In this document: positions 13,869 to 18,320 of the stretch, piece after piece | How positions within the stretch are numbered: the first letter of the stretch is position 1 | How the letters are laid out: each line of letters starts with the position of its first letter | DNA from: Methanobacteriota archaeon | GTDB taxonomy: Archaea > Hydrothermarchaeota > Hydrothermarchaeia > Hydrothermarchaeales > SZUA-236 | DNA length: 18,320 nucleotides | Assembly (NCBI GenBank): GCA_003230355.1 | Contig: QIDD01000009.1 | Location: 1 to 18,320, forward strand | Direction of reading: 5' to 3' | Made by a program: the position numbers and the translations under genes | Notes under the pieces: generated by a model | Told to the model about the DNA's origin: nothing | Databases searched by the model: none | What the model saw: only the letters and a program-made list of their open reading frames with translations

Positions 13869-14280
13869 GCGTTGCAACAATCAGGCTTTTGCCTTCAGGG
13901 CAGTTTATCTTTTTCTTCACACCGGTGATTGTGCATCGATCACCGGTGGATACACCCTCCGGCATGCAGAGATTTGAATAATCGCAGAGAGCATTTTTAC
14001 AATCAACCGTTTTGAACGTAATCGATGACCCGATAAAGGCGAATTCAGGAGCGATCGCTCCGTCCACACCCACTTCCTCAACTTCACAAACAACCACCTG
14101 ACCAAAAAGGCTGCAGGGATGGGTCTTGTCGCGAACCGATTTTACAGCATATCTTCGGCCACGTTCAAGATTATGGTGGCATGGCAAAAGCAGGCTGCAT
14201 TTTTTACATTCATCAGCCTCCCCGAGATAGACATATTCATAGCCCACCTCAGCTGATTCTGAGTCAACAAGAGCAATCAT
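13855..14280 (-). CDS. UPF0179 family protein with a conserved cysteine set
   Basis: The 141-residue protein matches UPF0179, an archaeal family without assigned function, by E-C-K-K-C...C near the start, G-R-R-Y-A-V-K-S-V-R-D, and the C-terminal Cys cluster. C25, C28 and C34 form C-x2-C-x5-C. C94, C99 and C105 form C-x4-C-x5-C. C56 and C127 complete a plausible set of eight metal ligands, which could hold two zinc ions or Fe-S clusters (inference). The ATG overlaps the purQ stop by ATGA, so it is probably translated with the purine operon. Its 3' end overlaps the convergent FKBP gene by 14 bases. Whether it acts in purine synthesis or only shares the transcript is open. Confidence 0.85.
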   Translation of the reverse strand: MIALVDSESAEVGYEYVYLGEADECKKCSLLLPCHHNLERGRRYAVKSVRDKTHPCSLFGQVVVCEVEEVGVDGAIAPEFAFIGSSITFKTVDCKNALCDYSNLCMPEGVSTGDRCTITGVKKKINCPEGKSLIVATLRRI

Positions 14281-15047
14281 CGCCTTATATATTCAGCCAT
14301 GTTCTTAAATATCTTGTAGCCGTCGCCCCATGAATCTGCATCATCGCTCTTCGTCCAGCGGGGATGCATAAAACGATAAAACGCACGCTCCGGATGCGGC
14401 ATAAGGCCGAATACGTTTCCAGCCTTGTTGCAAATGCCTGCGATATCCTCCACCGAGCCGTTCGGGTTTTCCGGGTAACTGCCGCCTGCAGCCTCTCCCT
14501 TTTCCAGGGCATACCTAAATACAAGTTGATTGGCTTCGGTCATCTCCTGCAGCTCGCCCTCTGTAACCAGAAACCGCCCCTCACCATGGGCCACTGGAAG
14601 TCTTATCCCCCTCCTCAAACCCCTGGTAAAAATGCAGTCAGACTCTTCGACCTTCAGATCCACCCATCGGCATTCAAAATGTGATGAGAGATTTGTTGTG
14701 AGAGCACCAAGGGCGCCTCTGCCAGGGAGCAGGCCGCATTCAACAAGCACCTGAAATCCGTTGCAGATGCCGAGTATAGGTTTTCCATCCGCAGAAAACT
14801 GGACAAGCTCGTCTCCGAATCTTTCTTTGAGAATTTTTCCCAGAAGCGCTCCAGCCCGCACATGGTCGCCGAAGGAAAACCCTCCTGGAATGATGAGGCC
14901 GTCAAAGTCAGAAAAATGTGTCTGTCCATCCATTATCCTCTTCACGTGAACCACCTCAGCTTCGATGCCAAGGCTTCCAATGCACAGGGCCGTTTCCCTG
15001 TCGCAGTTCGTGCCTGGAGCCCGTATGATACACACTTTATAAGCCAT
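14277..15047 (-). CDS. purQ: Phosphoribosylformylglycinamidine synthase, glutaminase subunit
   Basis: The 256-residue class I glutamine amidotransferase shows nucleophile C95 in [10 protein letters not shown] and the catalytic pair H218 and E220 in L-M-P-H-P-E-R. It also has the PurQ-specific start [11 protein letters not shown] and P-V-A-H-G-E-G-R-F. It releases ammonia from glutamine and passes it to PurL to convert FGAR to FGAM in IMP synthesis. The ATG lies inside the end of purL (11-base overlap), with a GGGGAG Shine-Dalgarno sequence within purL. Length agrees with stand-alone PurQ proteins (about 220-260). Confidence 0.97.
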   Translation of the reverse strand: MAYKVCIIRAPGTNCDRETALCIGSLGIEAEVVHVKRIMDGQTHFSDFDGLIIPGGFSFGDHVRAGALLGKILKERFGDELVQFSADGKPILGICNGFQVLVECGLLPGRGALGALTTNLSSHFECRWVDLKVEESDCIFTRGLRRGIRLPVAHGEGRFLVTEGELQEMTEANQLVFRYALEKGEAAGGSYPENPNGSVEDIAGICNKAGNVFGLMPHPERAFYRFMHPRWTKSDDADSWGDGYKIFKNMAEYIRR

Positions 15048-17343
15048 TTTTCCAGCTCCCCTTGAGTCTATTAATGTCTATGTTTAATACTGTGGCCGTC
15101 CCAGCGGTAATCCTCAGGCGTTTGTCGCCTGTGACACGTCCAATCTCAGAAAAAACTGTGCCAGCCATGGCTTTTTCGAAGGCCGCAGAATCGCAGGTCT
15201 CGACGAGAAACCTGCTTTGGCTCTCGCTGAAGAGAAGTTTCTCCGTGCTTAATTCACCTTTCCTTGGTATTTTGTCCAGATCCAGCTCGATTCCAAGCCC
15301 GCCTGCAAAGGAGGTCTCCGATGCAGCAACTGCAAGCCCGCCCTCAGACAGGTCGTGACAGCTTCGCACACAACCAGAGTCAATCGCTTTTGTGAGCGCG
15401 TCAAAAGACGCTTTAGCCTCCCGTGCATTTACCTTTGGAACGTTCTTGCCAAGACTTCCTTTCAACTTGTAAAAATGTGATCCTCCAAGCTCATCCTTCG
15501 TGGCTCCAACAATGAATATCTTGTTGCCAGTCTCCTTTAAATCCATTGACACAGCCCGCCTGATATCTGGCATGACCCCCAGCGCAGAGATGAGAAGTGT
15601 CGGCGTGATAGGGCCAAGCTCGGTCTCATTATAGAGCGAGTCTTTTCCAGAGATAAAAGGAGTTTCAAATTCGAGGGCCACGTCATAGCATGCCTGCGAC
15701 GCCCGTACAAGCCCCCACATTCGATCAGGCCGCTCAGGATTTCCCCAGCAGAAGTTGTCGAGAAGCGCTATGCGCCTGCCCCCGACTGCGATGTTGTTTC
15801 GAATCGCTTCGTCGATTGCACAGGCCGCCATGTGATAGGGGTCGATCTTCCCATATTCAGGGTTCATCCCATTAGATATGACAACGCCTTTATAAGAGTC
15901 AAAAAGCGGTTTGAGAACTGCGGCGTCTCCTGGACCGTCCAAGCCTTGAAGCGGTTTGAGCACGGTCTGGGCCTTCACCTCATGGTCATATGTGCGAACC
16001 ACATTTTCCTTTGACGCGATGTTTGGCATTGCGAGCAGGGCACGCAGATCCGCCCCTGGGTCAGTGCTTCTCACACTTGGTTCTGAAAAACTCCTCTCAG
16101 GCTGTGTTGCAACCCGTAGTGTACGGATATTTGTTCCGAAGAGAAAGGGTACATTGATTTCACCCACAACTGTATCTGTATGCATGAGCCTAAGGCTTTC
16201 ACCCTCTGTAAACTCTGCAACAACAACTGCTTCAACCTCCTCATCAGCAAAGACGCCGAGAATCGCCTCAACATCATCAACGGGTGCGCAGACAAGCATT
16301 CGCTCCTGTGACTCGCTTGTCCATATCTCCCAGGGCAGCATGCCAGGGTGTTTCAGCGGCACCCGTTCAAGATGGACGTCGGCTCCGCACCCGCCTAATT
16401 CAGTCATCTCCCCTATCGCTGATGAAAGTCCGCCGCCGCCGAGATCAGTAATGGCAGAGCCAAGCCCCTGGTCGCGAATCTCTATCACAGCGCGGCGCAC
16501 CTTCTCCTCCTCGATGGGGTCGCCGATCTGCACGACTGAACGCTCCTGCTCAGTTGAAAGATCAACAGATGCGAATGTGACGCCGTGTATTCCATCGCGA
16601 CCTGTCTTTCCGCCGGCGAGAATCATTGAAAAGCCAGGTTTAATCACTCGCTTATACCTGCTTTTTTTCACAAGCCCCACAGTCCCGCAGTAGACAAGCG
16701 GGTTTCCTACATAGGATTCGTCAAAGTAGATGGCGCCGTTCACCGTTGGAATGCCCATGTTGTTGCCGTAGTGGCCGATGCCTGCGGTCACGTATTTATA
16801 GATGAATGAAGGGTGTTTCATACCTGCTGGGAGCCGTTTATAGGGGTAGTCGAGGGGTCCGAAGCAGAGCACGTCGGTGTTTGCGATCGGCTCGCCCCAG
16901 ACGCCGAGGATGTCGCGGATAACACCGCCCACTCCTGTTGCCGCGCCTCCGAAAGGCTCCAGCGCCGACGGGTGATTATGGGTTTCAACTTTAAACGCGA
17001 TTGCAGTGTCCCCGTCAAAGTCCACGATCCCTGCGTTATCCTCAAAAACCGAGAAACACCAATCGGGATTCAGATCCGCCGTTACCTTGGCAATGGTTGT
17101 CTTCAAAAGATTCGAGATGGTTCTGCCTTCAAATTCAACCTCGCCGCGAAAGGTCTTATGGCAGCAGTGTTCGCTCCAGGTCTGGGCAAAGGTCTCAAGC
17201 TCAATACCTGTGGCAGATCTCCCTAAAGCGTGGTAATGAGATTTAAGCGCCTTCATCTCTTCCAGGCTGAGCGACAGCTGCATGTCCCTGGAAATCGCTA
17301 TAAGCCCTGTGTCATCTACATCAAGAGAGATTGGACCTGCCAT
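15037..17343 (-). CDS. purL: Phosphoribosylformylglycinamidine synthase, large (synthetase) subunit
   Basis: The 768-residue protein is the small type of PurL that needs separate PurS and PurQ. Motifs are T-W-S-E-H-C-C-H-K-T-F at 55-65 (active-site H59), K-V-E-T-H-N-H-P-S-A-L-E-P-F-G-G-A at 118-134, L-G-G-G-G-L-S-S-A-I-G-E, and I-S-G-K-D-S-L-Y-N-E in the second half. The two AIR-synthase-like halves are both complete. It binds ATP and FGAR and uses ammonia from PurQ to form FGAM. The start shares one base with the purS stop (TAATG), a sign of coupled translation. It is slightly longer than the common 720-745, mostly through its N-terminus. Confidence 0.97.
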   Translation of the reverse strand: MAGPISLDVDDTGLIAISRDMQLSLSLEEMKALKSHYHALGRSATGIELETFAQTWSEHCCHKTFRGEVEFEGRTISNLLKTTIAKVTADLNPDWCFSVFEDNAGIVDFDGDTAIAFKVETHNHPSALEPFGGAATGVGGVIRDILGVWGEPIANTDVLCFGPLDYPYKRLPAGMKHPSFIYKYVTAGIGHYGNNMGIPTVNGAIYFDESYVGNPLVYCGTVGLVKKSRYKRVIKPGFSMILAGGKTGRDGIHGVTFASVDLSTEQERSVVQIGDPIEEEKVRRAVIEIRDQGLGSAITDLGGGGLSSAIGEMTELGGCGADVHLERVPLKHPGMLPWEIWTSESQERMLVCAPVDDVEAILGVFADEEVEAVVVAEFTEGESLRLMHTDTVVGEINVPFLFGTNIRTLRVATQPERSFSEPSVRSTDPGADLRALLAMPNIASKENVVRTYDHEVKAQTVLKPLQGLDGPGDAAVLKPLFDSYKGVVISNGMNPEYGKIDPYHMAACAIDEAIRNNIAVGGRRIALLDNFCWGNPERPDRMWGLVRASQACYDVALEFETPFISGKDSLYNETELGPITPTLLISALGVMPDIRRAVSMDLKETGNKIFIVGATKDELGGSHFYKLKGSLGKNVPKVNAREAKASFDALTKAIDSGCVRSCHDLSEGGLAVAASETSFAGGLGIELDLDKIPRKGELSTEKLLFSESQSRFLVETCDSAAFEKAMAGTVFSEIGRVTGDKRLRITAGTATVLNIDINRLKGSWKNGL

Positions 17344-17570
17344 TATTTCACTTCAGAAATCGAGTAATCCTGGCTTACAGGGTTTGCAAGAAGCCGCTCA
17401 CACATCTCCTCCACATCCCTTCGAGTGAGGTTTCCCTCGATAAGGTAGACCTTGGCAGCCTTCACATTATCTACATTGTTAAAACCGAGTGTTTTCAAAC
17501 CTGAAAGTGTTGACTCACCCTCAGAATCCAAAACACCCTTCTTATATGAAATCCGAACTTCCCACTTCAT
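17343..17570 (-). CDS. purS: Phosphoribosylformylglycinamidine synthase, PurS subunit
   Basis: The 75-residue protein has the PurS pattern: a basic start M-K-W-E-V-R-I-S-Y-K-K-G-V-L-D-S-E-G, then T-L-S-G-L-K-T-L-G-F, and an end with L-L-A-N-P-V. PurS dimers bridge PurL and PurQ and help form the ammonia channel. An AGGAGGGGGAG Shine-Dalgarno site (17572-17582) precedes the ATG. It lies 67 bases downstream of the partial gene on the same strand and overlaps purL by one base. Confidence 0.95.
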   Translation of the reverse strand: MKWEVRISYKKGVLDSEGESTLSGLKTLGFNNVDNVKAAKVYLIEGNLTRRDVEEMCERLLANPVSQDYSISEVK

Positions 17571-17637
17571 ACTCCCCCTCCTATCAGCAAAAGGATAAAA
17601 ACATTACGCCCACAAGCAGCCTTCATCCGATGCCTTG

Positions 17638-18320
17638 TTAGATCAAAAGCTTGGAGTAAAAGGCTTCTTCACAATTTGCAATGCTTTCGCCAAGCGATTC
17701 CTGAGAAAATAGTGTTTCGCCGTTTTTAGTGATTTCAAAGCTTTCAAGCCGAGACGGCATCTCAGTATAGTCAAATATTGTTCGAGGGGTTTCAAATGTT
17801 TGATACACATGTTGATAGGGGTGGATTGAAAGAGAAATTTTTTCGCCTGTTGCAGCTTTACCAGTGATATTCCACCGCGAGTCTTGAAAAGAAATATCCT
17901 GATTCAACTTGAATTCCAGGCGCAGCTTGTCAAACTCGAAGTTTATGCTGCGATAAAGCGGACGCACAACACGAGGCTCATAATAATCAAACCGCGCTCC
18001 AGATTCAAAAAACACCCGACCCCATCGCCAGGGCATAAAAGGCATGTTCTGAATAAAGGCAACACCCTTATCTACTTGCTCTCCCATTACACGACCTTTG
18101 AAGGGGAGATATTTGTTATGCCGATAAAATGGTGATATGCCTGCATTAAACCTGATATAGTCTGTTTTCGAACTTTTGTCATCGAGAACAGCCTTTATAT
18201 CAACATCTGAAACTTCAAGCGTGTAGCCTCCGTTTTCCCTGATAAATGAAAATGACTCCCCTCTAAGCCCGCATTCAACATTCACCTTATCATTAACAGT
18301 CTTGTGCAGGACAGAGCCGT
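17638..18320 (-). CDS. Protein of unknown function, possibly lipocalin-like; 5' end outside the window
   Basis: The frame is open to the window's right edge, so the start is not seen. A GTG at 18285 exists, but codons before it remain open and plausible. At least 226 residues are present. The sequence is rich in beta-strand-like stretches and aromatic residues, for example F-M-P-W-R-W-G-R-V-F-F-E near the middle, then F-D-Y-Y-E-P-R and S-I-H-P-Y-Q-H-V-Y-Q. The W-x-W-G strand followed by a late D-Y-T-E recalls carotenoid hydratase/AttH-type lipocalin folds, but this is a weak resemblance and I would not name a function. No Cys pair, signal or membrane segment is visible in the part seen. It may share a transcript with purS downstream. 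Confidence 0.6.
   Translation of the reverse strand, partial: GSVLHKTVNDKVNVECGLRGESFSFIRENGGYTLEVSDVDIKAVLDDKSSKTDYIRFNAGISPFYRHNKYLPFKGRVMGEQVDKGVAFIQNMPFMPWRWGRVFFESGARFDYYEPRVVRPLYRSINFEFDKLRLEFKLNQDISFQDSRWNITGKAATGEKISLSIHPYQHVYQTFETPRTIFDYTEMPSRLESFEITKNGETLFSQESLGESIANCEEAFYSKLLI

Noticed and set aside
15956..16693. 245-codon plus-strand frame
   Set aside because: It lies fully antisense within purL, whose motifs are unmistakable, and its Ser/Arg/Pro-rich translation is typical of a shadow frame.
1..18320. Search for CRISPR repeats, tRNA or rRNA genes, transposases and integrases
   Set aside because: Reading both strands showed no regularly spaced direct repeats, no tRNA-like cloverleaf, and no transposase or integrase motifs. 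A covariance-model scan would be needed to exclude small RNAs.

Overview
The window reads as chromosomal DNA of a euryarchaeon, most likely from a methanogen, methanotroph or related lineage. The evidence is archaeal elongation factor 1-beta, an archaeal FKBP, a geranylgeranyl-reductase-family lipid enzyme, UPF0179, the small PurS/PurL/PurQ form of FGAM synthase, TATA-like boxes 25-30 bases before several starts, and a kinase resembling MfnE of methanofuran biosynthesis. No rRNA, tRNA, CRISPR array, IS element or phage gene was seen. The lineage is an inference from gene content only.

Left part (1-3.3 kb). The 3' half of a CcdA/DsbD-type membrane protein meets head-to-head a secreted seven-repeat beta-propeller protein with an archaeal C-terminal surface domain. 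About 430 bases without a confident gene follow, holding two perfect 8-bp inverted repeats and a short possible ORF remnant. Next is an AT-rich polytopic membrane protein resembling GT-C glycosyltransferases.

Middle part (3.5-8.7 kb). A geranylgeranyl-reductase-like flavoprotein is followed by a tiny CxxC...HxxxH protein whose stop overlaps the start of a SerB-like HAD phosphatase. A GT81-like glycosyltransferase comes next. The last two resemble the GpgP/GpgS pair for the compatible solute glucosylglycerate, and a glycerate 2-kinase lies 0.6 kb further on. Between them, on the opposite strand, is a coupled pair of small genes (44 and 63 codons) with their own TATA box and Shine-Dalgarno site.

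Signalling operon (8.7-12 kb, minus strand). A REC-HisKA-HATPase hybrid kinase, a 108-residue three-helix membrane protein, and a 617-residue 3TM-PAS-PAS-HisKA-HATPase kinase are tightly packed. The two kinase cores are close paralogues.

Translation and cofactor cluster (12.06-13.87 kb, plus strand). A MfnE-like kinase, a 53-residue zinc-ribbon protein starting at TTG, EF-1 beta and a two-domain FKBP run with almost no gaps. Converging on it from the right is a purine operon on the minus strand: a partial gene of unknown function, purS, purL, purQ and UPF0179, with purS to UPF0179 overlapping at every junction. It supplies the glutamine-dependent fourth step of IMP synthesis.
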